From the NCBI GenBank assembly GCA_018873245.2, contig JAEMBT020000001.1, positions 992,001 through 1,056,000 of the forward strand: DNA of 64,000 bases, in the 5' to 3' direction. Made by a program: the position numbers and the translations under genes. Each line of letters starts with the position of its first letter. Positions within the stretch are counted from its first letter, which is position 1. The stretch comes from Archegozetes longisetosus. Taxonomy: Eukaryota; Arthropoda; Arachnida; Sarcoptiformes; Trhypochthoniidae. Positions 13,605 through 27,363 of the stretch are shown here, piece after piece. Under the pieces are notes generated by a model that searched no databases, had not been told where the DNA came from, and worked only from the letters and a program-made list of their open reading frames with translations.

Positions 13605-14804
13605 GGGTGTTTGGGCCCTACAAAATGTGGAAAAGGCTACACTTGGGATGTGTGTAATATTATATATTATTTTGGAAGAACTGGTTGTGTTGTGCCATTT
13701 TGATGATATGTCATCCAACATGCGAAGGGGAATAACATCTGCTGCTTGAACATTATATTTTTCTTCTTCTTTTTTATATATTTGTGAGCCTTAACAGTAG
13801 TAACAGTGACTCTCAACTTATAATAATAATGATGGCATCTGTATGTTAGATATGTTCAGATCACAAATGTTTCAATATTGTTAGCTCACTCAACAGTCAA
13901 CTGGCATTTTTGTAATTAAAAGTCAAAAAGTTTTGCTCATCGCAACTCATATCATATAATAAATTCATGAAATTGTTACGAGCTCTGAAAAATTTGTTCG
14001 CTTGAATTTTTAACATTTTTATTCTTTATCATTATTGCGATTTCATATCTCTATGATCTCAACAAATTATTCAGATTATTATTAAAATCATTAGAATGTA
14101 TAGTTTGAGATAATAATTTGAAACTAGATTTTATATTAGGCTTAACTCAGCTATTTTTGCAGAGCTTTTTAAAAATTAAATTCTGTAACTTATCAAGAAT
14201 AATAGTTTGGATAATAATAATAAAAAATAGAAAAATAGACTCCAAACTTTTCAAACAAAATGCTTAATTTCAGGATAAAGTAGTGAGAATGTTTCAGGGC
14301 GTTGAATAGCTTATAGTTGGATCAGTTAGAACTAATGCAGATATTTCATGTTGATTTGGCTCGAGTGATGCACCTTTACTTATGCATTTAATCCAAAGGT
14401 AGTGATTTTTTTGGGTGCGTTTTCGGCGCTCTTACACCACATCTACGTATAGTCGCAAACACTACTCTCTCTATATCTATATATATGATATTTTAATGTC
14501 GGCTGATTTGATCAGAATCAAAATTAGAAGAATAGGGTTCGCCCAATTACTTAGTATTCAGGTTGTGCTGTTTAGCGCTGCCCTGCAGTGATCGACTTTT
14601 CAAATGGGAGACGCCATGTGTTGAATTGCCAATGAACAGGTCCACAGATAAACCACTGCTTCTAATCTATAACTAAGATAGATATGTGTTATTCTAAAAT
14701 GTGCAAATAAATGACAGATATATAGCTTTTTTATTATTATATTACTTAGAGATATAGCATTGAACTGCTATTCTCTATCTTGCCGTCTGTGCGATGGCTT
14801 TCGC

Positions 14805-14904
14805 TTCAATGGCTGAATGGCTGAATGGCTGAGTGCCTCAATGCCTGAGTGCCTCAATGCCTGAATCCCTCAATCTCTGAATCTCTCAATGCCTGAATCT
14901 CTGA
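14805..14904 (+). repeat. octamer minisatellite (CTGAATGG / CTCAATGC)
   Basis: About twelve 8-bp units that alternate between ctgaatgc-like and ctcaatgc-like forms, giving a 16-bp superunit. Confidence 0.94.
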
Positions 14905-15973
14905 AAAAATTCAACTCATTAGTTATTGTTTTCAATTATATAGAGAATAGTGTTCACAGAACTAAGCGGTAGGAAGTGATCCTGTTATCTGTTAGACAGT
15001 TTTGAGATTTTTTCGAGCGCCTATTATTCCTCAGCTCCGGCCTAACTATACACTCGATTCTGAGTTGAAGTTTGCATGGATTGCACTTTTCACTCAATTC
15101 TTATATATGTAATGGTATTCATTTTGGATTTTTATACATGTTGTGGTGTATAGCGATAGAATTTATGCCTCCTCTTGCTTTTCAAATGGATCATCTCTTT
15201 TGTCACTGTCCAAGTTGTAAAGCATTTGCAGTGAAGATATAAACTATTTCTACTGGACATATAAAACGTGATTTATTTTCTTTTAGACTCTTCTGTTGTA
15301 AGAGAAATTCTTTTAAAAACTGTTGTCCATTTGTGCCACTTTCTTATATTGGTTTTAGGAGTTGTATGCATGAAAAAACTTATAAATTGATACATTCATA
15401 TAATCGTTTAGTCGACGTGACATTTATGTGACGTATTTGTCTGTTGCCTAATTTCGAATATAATCTACTATCGAATATATATATTTTGCCAACAAATTCA
15501 TTATTCATTCAATTAGATGGATTCGTGTTATTTTCAAATCCATTCATTTGATTAATTAGAATTGGAGTTAAGTATTTGTTGATGCAGACACCAAAAGCAA
15601 AATGGTTGTGAAAATAACTGCAATTCAAACATTGCATTGCATTCATTGAATTGCGAACATCAAATATTTCAATATTACTGAATATGAAATAAAAATAAAA
15701 TATATATATTTATATAACATTTCTGCTAAACTATTATAATAAATTAGTGGCAGTAACAAAATAGTATAGTATGGCTTTGAATAGATTGTATATCGTCATA
15801 GATGTGATATTAAATGGTACGTGTGAATGACACACCTCACTGCTAACATTATAAGGGGGAGGATATGATATAATGATGTGATACTTATGTGCCGATTCTA
15901 TATATTTTACTATTATGTCCCCAAGTTTATACTGTTATTGTTATAGTTTAATCATTTACTACTAACTTATGCA

Positions 15974-16039
15974 GGCCTAAGCGCAGCCAAAGCCTAAGCC
16001 ATAGCCTAAGCCATAGCCTAAGCCTAGACCAAAGCCTAT
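15974..16039 (+). repeat. minisatellite, unit 12 bp (AGCCTAAGCCAT)
   Basis: Five copies, the middle three identical or nearly so. Relatively GC-rich for this window. Confidence 0.93.
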
Positions 16040-16834
16040 CTGGAGAAGCAACCTGAAATAGTCTGCAGCAACTGTTTTAAAGTGCGTTTTGAGCAAAAAT
16101 TGTCAAGTGTGAACTTGAATGGCATTAGTTATATATTTGTATAATAATGATTGCATATATTAATGCCTGCACTGTATTTGAGCCCAAACAAGGTATCGAC
16201 GCCCACCAATAACTAGTTTTTATATATTTATATTCTATTCTCTGTTGGCACGCAAGTCGGACATTAAGTCAAAATGTTGTGAAGGGGCAAAACCATACAA
16301 TACAATAACTCGAACTTTTCCATAACTTATTGCCACAATTCTATTCTCACTGTATAATCAAATTCATGAAATAGTTTTGGATCTGAACTCTAACAAAACG
16401 CTAGTAGTTTTGTGGATATGATTTTTTTTGTTCTGGTATCAAAAGAGATAAGGAGTTTAAGCAGAAAAAAAAGTTTTATCACTTTAATGTTTGTCTTTGT
16501 TAATTTGGATTGCTTTTAGCTCTAATATCAATAGCTTTAGTTAGTATAAAATGTTAGAGAGAGTAGTAGAGAGAAAATGAGATCAATTTTATATCGATCA
16601 AAACTATGCGTTCCCTAAATGTTAGGCAAAAGTTTTGCTATACTATGGCAAGAATTAACAATTAACGCATAAAATGAAAGTCTTCGAAACAATGGCAACA
16701 CTTTTGTGTAGTTTTTCAATATCAGTGAAAACAGGCAAAACAAGCCTTAAACTAAATCAATACTAACACCAGCTCTTTCTATGCACTGTTTATGTAATCT
16801 AACATTACTGCACTGCATCACTTCTCATTCTGTT

Positions 16835-16911
16835 TTGTGCTCTTCCAGTTATATCTCGTGCTCTTCTCTTCTATCTCGTGCTCTTCTCCTCAATCTCGTG
16901 CTCTTCTCTTA
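16835..16911 (+). repeat. minisatellite, unit 20 bp (TATCTCGTGCTCTTCTCTTC)
   Basis: Three clean copies plus a partial upstream one. Confidence 0.93.
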
Positions 16912-17109
16912 GTTTAATTTTGTTTTAAATCAATTCATTAAAGCTAAAGTTTCGATTTCCAAATTTCAAAATGTAATTTAATGCCAGCATTTGGCCAGTT
17001 TTACAATTGGATCCAATATATATTCACTGCATTAGCTTTGCTTTCCTTTGGTTTTTTGTCCATTTTGTTCTTTAGGGAAATGTTTAAATCCATCCTCCCT
17101 TTCTGTGTG

Positions 17110-17111
<2 letters not shown>

Positions 17112-17164
<53 letters not shown>
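17112..17164 (+). repeat. (TC)n microsatellite, 53 bp
   Basis: Perfect TC repeat. It lies inside a 69-codon open frame (16981-17190) that owes part of its length to it. Confidence 0.97.
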
Positions 17165-17168
<4 letters not shown>

Positions 17169-17427
17169 GAATAAAAGAACTCGCCTGTAATCGATACTAT
17201 ATATTGGAATGCAATTGGATTAGATTCAAACATTTGACTGGTTCACTTTGAAAGTACTCTCTTTTACAAATGAATTGTAGAGAAAGAGTCAGAATAACCA
17301 AAAGAGAACCTAAAGTTGAACTGCTGTGAAAAGTTGGAAAACCAATTCAAGAGTCAGTAACTTTTACTCAAATTACTTTTTTCTTCTTATCGTCGTCTAC
17401 TCAATCTCATAGTTTGTAGTTTACAAA

Positions 17428-17572
17428 CTCTCTCACTTCTCTCCTTTCTCTCTCTCTCTCTCTCTCTCTCACTCTCTCTCTCTCACTCTCTCTCACTCTC
17501 TCTCACTCTCTCTCTCACTCGCTCACTCTCTCACTCTCTCACTCTCTCACTCGCTCACTTCTCTCTCACTCC
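17428..17572 (+). repeat. CT array with CTCTCTCA higher-order unit, about 145 bp
   Basis: CT repeat broken at regular intervals by CA or CG, giving CTCTCTCA- and CTCGCTCA-type units. It looks like a microsatellite that gained point changes and then expanded as longer units. Confidence 0.95.
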
Positions 17573-18916
17573 TATCTGACTCCTCTGTTCTCTATATTCT
17601 CAGTTCTCTCAGTAGTATTCGCCGCAAGTTTTCAAGTCTATTGAGTTTTGATATACCGTATTCTTGATTGCATAGAATGTTTGGCAGAGTTAGTTATTTA
17701 TCTACGATGCCATCAAGTTATAAGGTATCTCTATTGGCATAGGTTTGATCTGAGATGCTTTTACTTATAAATCTAAAGTAGTATTGCATTTAGAAAAGAG
17801 AGATTGCCTCAAGTCATCTCCACCATATAAGGTCTTTATCTACTTCATGACAATGCTTTCTTCCAGACCAGACTTGTGACTGCCTTTCAAATGGTAATTG
17901 CCATCTTCTCTTAGGCTTACTTTACTTTATAACCCATAGCTCTTCTCTTCACCATCACCTCCAACACTTTCTACTCAAATATAAATGTGATTTCAAATCG
18001 ATTTAAGCCAAACTGATAGACGATTTGAGAAATTGTGCTAATTTTGATTTTTGGTATTGAGTTGAAACCTAATTGTGAGTTATGAGAAATATGTGTACGA
18101 ATGACGACCAACAGGTATCATTAGCAATGATATATGAATGTCATATGCTGTCTCTCTCGCTCTCTCTTTCTCTCTTTGTCCCTTAAGCCCCTTTTCCAAT
18201 AGAAGTATCACTTTCTTGATGTCACATTTTTTTGGGGTAATGCATGTGTGGGAGTCTCAGAGATGGATGGAATTGTCGTGTATGTCATGGCATTGGCTCG
18301 TGTGCCTCTGCTCTCTCGTGCTTGAAATTCAGTCTTCTCAACAGGACTGGTGATGAAGGGTTTAATGAGCCAGAAGTAAAGATTTGGTAGTTTGCCATTG
18401 GTTTCGGGGAACAGCAGTTCAGTTACTCTATTATAGCTTTTCGGATAATAACTTAAATGATGATCACGAGAACGATCACGAGAATCATCTCATTCTCAGA
18501 TAAATACATAAGTTTGTTATGTCATCTTCTTCTGTATAGCGCGACCTCTTCCGGATATTCTTAAGGCCAGTCTTGAAGTTGTAAAATATGACAATTGAAT
18601 GGCTAATAGGAAAACAATTAGAAAAAGATTGATATTAGAGATGTTATCAGTTTTTTCGTGTATTTATATTAAGTTAAATAGAGTTTTGACAGTTTTTGGC
18701 GAGAAATTTCTTCCACAAAAATGATTGCATTACTATCAATGTGTTACACAATTTATCACAAGCAAACCTCTTGAGAAGATACTCCTGTCATCCATTGACA
18801 CAATACTCGTCCATCTTTGAAGTTGATGTTAAGGATATGTGGGTTTTAGGTTAATGTTACATCAGTATAATAGTAGTACTATTCCAGATGTGTCTATGTA
18901 TGCATTGCTTAACGAG

Positions 18917-18980
18917 TGCGACATTTGCAACACTCACAACACTCGCGACATTCGCAACACTCGCGACATTCGCAACATTT
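18917..18980 (+). repeat. minisatellite, units CACTCGCGACATTCGCAA
   Basis: 18-bp unit, about three copies, made of 9-bp halves. CpG-rich compared with its surroundings. Confidence 0.92.
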
Positions 18981-19224
18981 ATGTGGCTACTGCTCCGCAA
19001 CAACCGGTCATTACTAAAAACGCATATTTTTCACTTTGTTTAACCAGAATTCATACGAAAATTGATTGGAAAATATGAAACTGTTTCTAAACTTTGTTCT
19101 TATGCATTATTTTTCATTGTTAACTATCCGTAAACGTATAGATCGAAATGAAGTTTTTTCATGGTTTCACTAAAACTTAGTCTTTCAATCGAATCAATGC
19201 TTGTTTTCTCAACCAAATTGGTTC

Positions 19225-19290
19225 TTGAATCTCATTCTTGTTCTTCTCCTTCTTCTCCTTCTCGTTCTTCTCCTTCTTGTTCTTCTATTT
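19225..19290 (+). repeat. TTCTCC/TTGTTC-type pyrimidine repeat
   Basis: Short variants of cttcttctcc and ttgttcttct repeat several times. The run gives a Phe/Ser-rich open frame on + that is compositional. Confidence 0.85.
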
Positions 19291-20292
19291 CTCTTTTATC
19301 CTGACGTGTGTTCCATTGCATGCTTTAGCAAAATCTGTCTGTCTTTTGCTTTTTGATTTATGGCCGAACGCAATCCAACCATCGTGTGTAGAGAACGGCC
19401 AGAATCTATTGGTCTTGTTTTTCTTAGTCTCCTTTTTGCGAGGGAGGAATGTTAGGCTTGTTATCACTTTCTCTTCTATTGCCTTTGAGAAGTCGAGTCT
19501 CTCTCTGCTCTGCTCTCTCTCCCATCTTCTCTCTCTCTCTCCCCATGTTTTCCTTATACTGCTCGTGTGCTTCACTTTGTGGTTCATTTATTTATTACAT
19601 AGCCCTCCGTTCATCTCGTTTTCTGTTTGTCTGATTGATTGATTAATAAATTCGCTCCTTTAAAGTGTGAGACAAAATTGTGCAGACAGTCACCCATTAG
19701 AAGATTATTCTTATTTACGTCCGCTTTTCCTCAGTTTTTAGCTCTATTTACCACAAATAATCAAAGACGTTGATTAACTTAATTTTCACTTATTTTAAAT
19801 CTACCCAAACATCATTTCGATTGATTGCACTTTATGTCACTCAACATTTGATATTTTTATTATTCGGATCATTCACTCGATAACCCTTTGCATTGTTGCT
19901 ATTATTGTTATTGTTGTTATTATTCTTATTATTGTTTACCTTTTTGTCTGGGAGCTCGAAAATTATTTAGCGATTATTTTGAGCGATAAAAAAAGTACGA
20001 AAAGTCTTAAAATGATTAAGATATTCGTCAATTATTTTCATATTTGTCTGGAAAGAAGTATTATTAAAAAGAAATTTGTTGAAAGAAATATAATTGATTT
20101 ATTAAACCATTTTTTAAGTCAATATCTGCTCAGCTCTAGTCTCGTATCTTCTATATATTTGAAGGTTATAATCGGTTATAAAAGTTTAATCAACATGTTA
20201 TTATTATATATTTTATGGATGTGTTGTCCAATTTTTTCTTCTCTTCTTTTGCATCTTAACTGCATTGAGTGATCAATAAGCCATTAGTGAAG

Positions 20293-20299
20293 GGGAGAG

Positions 20300-20343
<44 letters not shown>
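20293..20343 (+). repeat. (GA)n microsatellite, about 50 bp
   Basis: GA repeat with a single GC interruption near its start. Confidence 0.97.
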
Positions 20344-20344
<1 letters not shown>

Positions 20345-20799
20345 AGAAACTTAGCTAGCTGAACTATCGCTAGCTATATCCCTACTAAAATTTGATACAC
20401 TCCTTTATAAAGGGAATTAAAGCATAAAAGCATGAATGTAAGAATGTTTTTTCATTGCTTGTAACAAATGCTAAATTGCTATTCGTTTTTGTAGTTGACA
20501 TTTAGTTATAGCTGACATTTTGTTCACATTTTCTTATGCATCAAAGCACATAATCAGCTCTTTCTTCCGACAAAAATATGTCAGATGTCATTATGTGTGC
20601 AATTTTAAGTTATGAATATATTTTTTTCAAACCCATATCATCATTAAGTATATTTAAATTAGTTAATATGCCTTATCATAATTTAAGGTTATATGTCTTG
20701 ATTTATTCATAACTTGAAATTCTCTTCTAAACTCTGTTCTTAGATAACCCATTGAAGAAAATCAATTCAAATTCTAAGAATAATCACTTGAAGTTAGTG

Positions 20800-20866
20800 A
20801 ACATATATTCTGAACGTATATCCAGAATATATATTCTGAACATATATTGAGAATATGTATTCTGTA
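20800..20866 (+). repeat. tandem/inverted GAACATATATTCT repeat
   Basis: Three to four copies of a nearly palindromic gaatatatattctgaac unit, so tandem and inverted repeats coincide. Confidence 0.85.
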
Positions 20867-22358
20867 AATTATTATTGAATTATCAGGCAATTATCGATTT
20901 AGTAATGAAATGTTTTCAGATAACTATTAACACATGGAAATAAGTATAGTATAAATAGGTTCGTAAAACTTGTTAAGTGCCAATACATTTAGATGATAGT
21001 AACTATTGTCGTTAATACCCTAACGGTTTACTTTTATTGTAATTGTTTTATTACGACTTTTTCCATTCAAACTACATATCAGTACTGACTTTGTCTCTCT
21101 GTCTGTCTGTCTCTTTATCTGTTGTCTTGTTTTTATTTCACTACAAATGAAGTGACAATTGTTAAAATTGAAGTAATTGTATCATTCCTTTGATTAATTA
21201 CAACTTGCCAATCCTCGACGAATGGGTGTGCCTCTAAAGTGACACTGACCTGAAAATGTTAGTCATTTCTTGATTTAGTTCTTCTTCCTGTTGGTTCTAT
21301 CGCTTGTGTGTCACGAGTCAGCAGCTGTTCCTCTTTTTAGGTATCTTATCAGGACTGAAGAGCCAAATAAATAGAGAGAATAAGAGAGGCTCGTACAAGA
21401 GATCATATCAATAACTGAATCCATTTTCATCTTTAACAACAGTTATACTCATTGATTGCTCTGTGAGACTATCGTCAGGTTTGGTGAAGAGGTAGTAATG
21501 GATGAGAAGTGAGACAAAGTTAGAAAGAAATGAAATGATTATCTATTGGGTTAATTTGGTTAAAGTTAAGTCGTCTTAACTCGCCTTAATCTTGTTTATT
21601 TTGCAATTGACTCTTTTCCACTTTATTTGCACTTAAAAACTGATTTAAGATAATCCTAAAAACTATCATCCCTTCATAAACAACTTATTGACATTTTTTA
21701 TTCTAAATAATTTAGTGGCAATCGATTTCTTATTAAGACTGTCTCACTGTCTCGCTCTCTCATTCTCTCTCCCCGATGAATGGGTTTCCAGCTCAGCTTA
21801 AATTCTAACTTACTATTCATCAAATATGATAGTCGTTTGAATATAAAGAATATGTCTATTATATAAGATTGATCATATTCAATAAACTATTTACTCTTAT
21901 AATGATTTTGAACAAAAAGTTTGATTATATCATGAGTTGATTGGTCGTTCTGCTACTCAATTGAAACCTATTTTCACTGAGACATTACATTTAACACATC
22001 TTCAAATCCTTATTAGCATACAGTCAACTATTCTATTGCCAAATAAAAGAAAACCGGCCTTACATTTCAACCAAATCATTGTAGACATGCCACAAAAAGA
22101 CAGCATCACCAATGTGATGTCGAGTTCGCATTGGCGTTATGTTCATTCATACGTTAAACTAAAAGCCTTTCTCCCTTTACATTAACATATTTGCATAGAG
22201 TAGAGCCAATATAGCAGTCGAAACCTAAATGTTGCCTTTTATAATGGAGCTACAATTCCTATTCTCTACGATTTACGCTAATGTTATTCAGGCGTGTATA
22301 GTATGTAATGTTATGGTATAAGTATGTTGGATAAAATGCACATTCAATGCATGTGTCT

Positions 22359-22431
22359 CTATATATGTATGTATATATGTGTATATATATATGTGTGTGT
22401 ATATATGTGTGTGTATATATATGTATATACA
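22359..22431 (+). repeat. mixed TA/TG (purine-pyrimidine alternating) tract
   Basis: About 70 bp of alternating tatatg, tgtgtg and tatata units. The strict purine-pyrimidine alternation is the sort of sequence that can adopt non-B DNA forms. The minus-strand open frame across it (Tyr-Ile-His-Thr rich) is an artefact of the repeat. Confidence 0.93.
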
Positions 22432-22914
22432 TAGACTTATATAAACTTATATGCAGTAGTACGCATATATACATATATATCTGTCCTTTTGCTTAGTTTT
22501 GTTTGAATGCATTTTTCTATTCATTCAAATAATTTCCATATTCAATGTGGTTGTTGGTTGTGTCGGTTTTTCTACTCTATCTCATGTGCTCAGAAGCAGT
22601 TGTCTGAATTTTTTGCTGTTGATGTGTGTCTTTTGTGGAAGTAATATTACGTGGATAATTAGCGATTCAGAAGCCGTATAAGCTATGTAGCGATGGGGGC
22701 ATTTATGAGTCGGATATGCTAAAATTGGCATTTGCTTATTTGCGATGCGGAAATGGCTGTCCTTATGGTTGAACTTACATTTATATTATATACCATTCAG
22801 ACTATATGACATCGAGCTCTACTCCACCCACTGTTCAAATGAATAATTTTATTTACAAATCAAATTTTTATGACACTAATTATTTAAACAAATAGACCCC
22901 TATTTTGTCTTAAG

Positions 22915-23000
22915 TTATTTATATTTATTTGAAATAATTTTTTTATATTTATTTAAACGATTTTTTGTATTTATTTAAATGATTTTTTATATTTATTTTA
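22915..23000 (+). repeat. AT-rich minisatellite, unit about 28 bp
   Basis: Three copies of tatatttatttaaatgattt-type sequence. Confidence 0.88.
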
Positions 23001-23522
23001 GGTAAGCAAAAGTGGTTTAATGTTTAAGTATTCGAAGATATTATCCTCAATGGTACTGAAGAGTTAGAGAGTGAGTGGCGATAAGTTTTCTCAAAACTCT
23101 GGTATTTGTACTGAATTATAAATCACAAACACATTTGACGTTGAAAGCAGTGGCGTATCCTATTATTGTCCATTTGTTATATTAGATTAATTTATTTGAG
23201 TTACAAATTACGAGAGGATGACATGAAATATAAAAGTTTTAGTAAACGAAGAAAATAAACTTTTTTCATCACGCGATACCAAACTTTGTTTAAGAAAAAA
23301 TCATTTAAACTAATAGAAAGTTAAGCGCCACTCAATCTGATTATCGTTTTAGCAAAGAAAAAATCCAATAGTTTCATAGCAATTGTTGTCCTAGTGGTGA
23401 GGGTACATAAGGTGAATGTTGGCAATGTAATAATGATAAGATAGTATTGGATAGGGTAGCATGCATTGGAAACCTAATTTGTCGCATTTAGTCAGTTTGC
23501 TTCTCTACTTCTAGTATTGGTC

Positions 23523-23603
23523 TGAGAGAGAGTTTCAAAGAGACTGAGAGAGTGCCTGAGAGAGAGCTTAAGAGAGAGAGAGAGAGAGAGAGCTTGAGAG
23601 AGT
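23523..23603 (+). repeat. interrupted (GA)n array
   Basis: GA blocks separated by ctgagagag- and cttgagag-type breaks. Confidence 0.92.
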
Positions 23604-24814
23604 CTGTTGCCATAGTGAGACTGCTATTCAGGCCTAATTGTGATAGACCTAAATTCCATCGCGTGTTTCTTGTATCTGTTTTCATGCTCTTCTATTATAT
23701 CTGGTTTTATATTAGATGCCAGTGAGAAATAGGGAGAAAAGGGTTTCGCTTAATCTCCTAGTTATGGACGACTTGCAATAATATCTCACTCACATCAATG
23801 CCCATTCATAGATGCCTTAATCTGAACTTCATTTCGTCTCATTTGATGTTTATGTTTGAGCTGAAAGCCCTCTCTGATGATTATAATAATCTAAAGACTT
23901 AACTGAATAGAGGCTTAATTAGATAGTTTTGTAGGGTCTGAATATGGATTAGTTATCGGTATAATGAAATTTTTTAAAATAACAATTATGCATCAAATCC
24001 TTAATGCAATGCATTACAGACTAAATAATAAGCCAACCCATGCACACTTTACATCCTACAGATTTCCATTTATTTTAATTGATTCTCCTTTTAGCTAAGC
24101 TAACGTTTAAATATTAAATTTCATCTATAAGTCTGTTTTTCACTCGTTTCTGATAAGATCCTGCAAATTGAATAACGTTTTTGGGAAAACGTTTCCAAAA
24201 CTCAAACAGAACTAAGAGTTAAGTAATGAAACAGGTCTGAAACGGTGATAGCATTTGATTGGGTAGTGTATTACTCAGTGATATTATTGGGTTGTTTTTC
24301 ATTAATCTAGTTTATTGATTTGTGATGGGCTCATATGATCATTACATAAGAAAAACTCTTTAGAGAGAGTGATAAAGACAATAATACTTTATTTTTTTGT
24401 CGGTTTTATTATCCGAAGCGATTGCATAACTGGTGTGCCCCCTATTGATATGATGGCGATGAGGCTTTTGGTATTGATATCCAACTCGATCCTTATTTCC
24501 ACAACAACCACATGCAATGCATGAAAGCTCATCATCATTTTCTAGTGTTATGCTTTTCCGCTACGGTTATATCAAAATATTAAGGCTTACTCTCCAACTG
24601 CGGTCATGTCTTAGAACTCAATGTCTGTGTGTTTTGGTCCTAAACCCATTAAAAAAGATTTTTCAGTCCATCCCATTGTTGGGTAAGGGATTGTCATTGG
24701 CCTCCAACTGAGCCGTTTCTGTTAAGCTTTAGTCTAACTGAGATTCAGTATTTTGGTTGTGTGTTAGCCTGAAAACAGTAATTGCAAAAGTTACTTACTT
24801 GATTCAATCAGTTA

Positions 24815-24997
24815 CAACTCTAGCAGAGTATTCACAACTCTAGCATTGAATCCACTACTCTAGCTAGCGCATTCACTACTCCAGCTAGCATATTCGCTAC
24901 TCTAGCTAGCACAGTATTTGCAATCCTAGCACAGTATTCTCAGTCTTCACAAGCCTAACTCGCTATTCACTACTCCAACGCTGTATTCACTACTACT
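24815..24997 (+). repeat. degenerate minisatellite, unit about 22-24 bp (CACTACTCTAGCTAGC type)
   Basis: Seven to eight diverged copies of ttcactactctagctagca. It spans about 180 bp, one of the longest minisatellites here. Confidence 0.88.
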
Positions 24998-26120
24998 TCT
25001 CGCCATTCTATAGTCAAATGGGATGCGATGCCATGCATGACATACATTGGACCAAAGCTGAGCAAAGCTTAATGACACTTCTGTGCTGGTGGAACTCAAG
25101 CTAGATTTGCAGTATTTGCAGTAGTTGCTAATTATTTTCTTTCGCTAATGACCAGAGTTTGCAGTAGAGAACCAATACCTTAGAGTGCAAGTACTCTGTT
25201 TTGTTTCTCTTTTCTATTCCTTCTTAATGATTGGAATCCCTTTAAGCGACAACTTTTTGGCAGCGCTTTATTTTGGATCCAGTCATCAATAGTTAATCTT
25301 TACCTGAATCTGCTAATGAAATTGCAAGATTTGGTCATTCATTGATTTGCAGAGCATTGTTTGTGTGCTTTAGGCCTATTATCGCACTGAATGTTTAAGG
25401 CCTTTTCTATCCTTACCATACATTTATATTATATTGTCCAGATTCGACTGAGTAAAGGCTTCTGTACGAATGCCTTATAAAAAGTTTATCAAAATCAAAG
25501 TGCATCCAATTGCACACAACATGCATATTGCATACAATAAGCAAACATTCTCTAACAATGTTTTGCATGGTTTGAAAGTTTTAACTACTTTTCAAATGTA
25601 ACATCAATATAAAGCTAATTAGTATTTACTCTAAACATATTTCTGGCTCTACTGCTCTCTGACTGACTCGCATACAAATGGTCGCACTGACTATGTCTCA
25701 ATAATTTGTATTATAAGCACAATTGATGTCATATTTAATCTACATTTGAAATACTTATGTCTTATGCCAGTGGAAACTTAAAGGTAAACCAAGCATAATA
25801 TCTGATTGGAGACTGTGAGTGAAATCCAGTGCATAAAAGTTGGCAAAAGATTTAGTCAGAATATTGATATTGGAAAGCATTTTGTCAGAATATTCATATC
25901 CATATTCAATTTACAGTCATGTTTTATTCGCTTCTGTTTGTTTACCATATTGTTATCACACAAATATTTATGGCCTTAAAAAACCCCTTAATTATTTATT
26001 TATTTTGGTTTTTTATTTTTTCGTTGAAATTTTTCAATGTTTGAGTAAATTTATTGCCAGGATTTTGTTTTGCGAACTGTTGCCATTGCATTAAGCATAG
26101 GATTGTAGATATGCATAAGG

Positions 26121-26146
26121 GAAGAGAGAGAGAGAGCGAGTGAGAC
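26121..26146 (+). repeat. short (GA)n run
   Basis: GA dinucleotides with one GC interruption. Confidence 0.85.
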
Positions 26147-26746
26147 GCTACTCTGCTGTAACTCTCGTATTAGTTTCCTGTTCATTTCAGTGTACAGAAA
26201 CAGTATTGCATCAATCGATGCGTTATGTTGAATACGCCAACTGTAATAAAATTACATTTTGATAACATAGCGAATTGAGCCGATTTTGAAACTTTAAACA
26301 ATTATTAGATGGAAAATGTGGACAACTTATGACAAAGCTTTGTGCGATGCCATCATTTGTTTTGTAGTGAATTTTATCAAATGTTTCAAATAAGCATTGA
26401 TTGTACAATTAGCTAATCTTATAGAGAATAATATATAAAGCGATGTTATGGGCGATACAGGATGTGAATAGTTATATGTATGATTAGCAGAGAGTATATA
26501 TCCATTTGGTTCGGATCACTGCTCTGTGTATTCCTAACCCTAGCATTTTAATAAGAATTATATTAATGCACACTATTATTATAGATGCCTTTTGTGCATT
26601 TCATGATAACTTTGTCAACGGTCTGATCATTTATATCAAAGCCCGTCTTTTGCACGTCTTTCTTGGATGGTATCGCGTTAGATGTTATCATACATTGTAA
26701 AGCGTTTCACTTTTCGTCACATTCGCTACTCATGCATAAGATGGCC

Positions 26747-26795
26747 ATTATTATTATTATTATTATTAGTATTAGTATTAGTATTATTAGTATTT
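26747..26795 (+). repeat. (ATT)n/(AGT)n trinucleotide run
   Basis: attatt repeats pass into attagt repeats. Confidence 0.93.
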
Positions 26796-27311
26796 GCAAA
26801 AGGGAAACGCATCACATTCGCTAATGACAGACTAACATAAGAGAAGTGACAACACTAGTGAACAATAAAACCAATAGATGCACGCAATGGCAAACAGCAT
26901 AGCAAGGCAATCAGAAAGCAGACCAGATCAGAGACCCTATTATATTAGAGTTAAAATGCTAGAAGTAAACGAACGCTACTTTTCAAATGAATGTCTATTT
27001 CTAGAGATGCGACTGGAAAGTGTAATAACTAGTATTGTCTTTAAGGTGGTAATTATTATTGTTGAGAAGAGAGACCAAATAGAAATAAGAGTTTGACCAA
27101 ACCTATAGACCTAATAATAGATGAGTAACTTTAGTCGTTGTGGTATATAATTTGCATTATACTTCCATATATTTTTATTAGATCTTACAACTTGCTAAGT
27201 ACTTATGTTTTTAAACTTGCACTCATTCTCTCTATCTTTCTCAGTCTTTATCGTGTCGTCTCTCTATCCACTCTCTCAATCCTCTCTCAACGTTGTCTCA
27301 ATTCTCTCTAT

Positions 27312-27312
<1 letters not shown>

Positions 27313-27361
<49 letters not shown>

Positions 27362-27363
27362 CC
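27313..27363 (+). repeat. (CT)n microsatellite
   Basis: CT repeat with one TTT step near its end; more scattered CTCTC words precede it from about 27225. Confidence 0.95.

Larger units (their letters stand above)
10001..20000. other. non-coding AT-rich stretch, probably exd intron (block 2)
   Basis: No coding exon or RNA gene recognised. It holds a short TA run near 11439, CT or GA tracts at 12140, 12441, 17112 and 17428, minisatellites at 13499, 14805, 15974, 16835 and 18917, and a C/T-rich low-complexity patch at 19225-19640 whose open frames on both strands are compositional. Confidence 0.55.

Noticed and set aside
19238-19642. 134-codon + frame and an overlapping 100-codon minus frame
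   Set aside because: The region is C/T-biased low-complexity sequence, which depletes stops on both strands. The residue mix (Phe/Ser/Leu; Arg/Glu/Lys) follows the bias.
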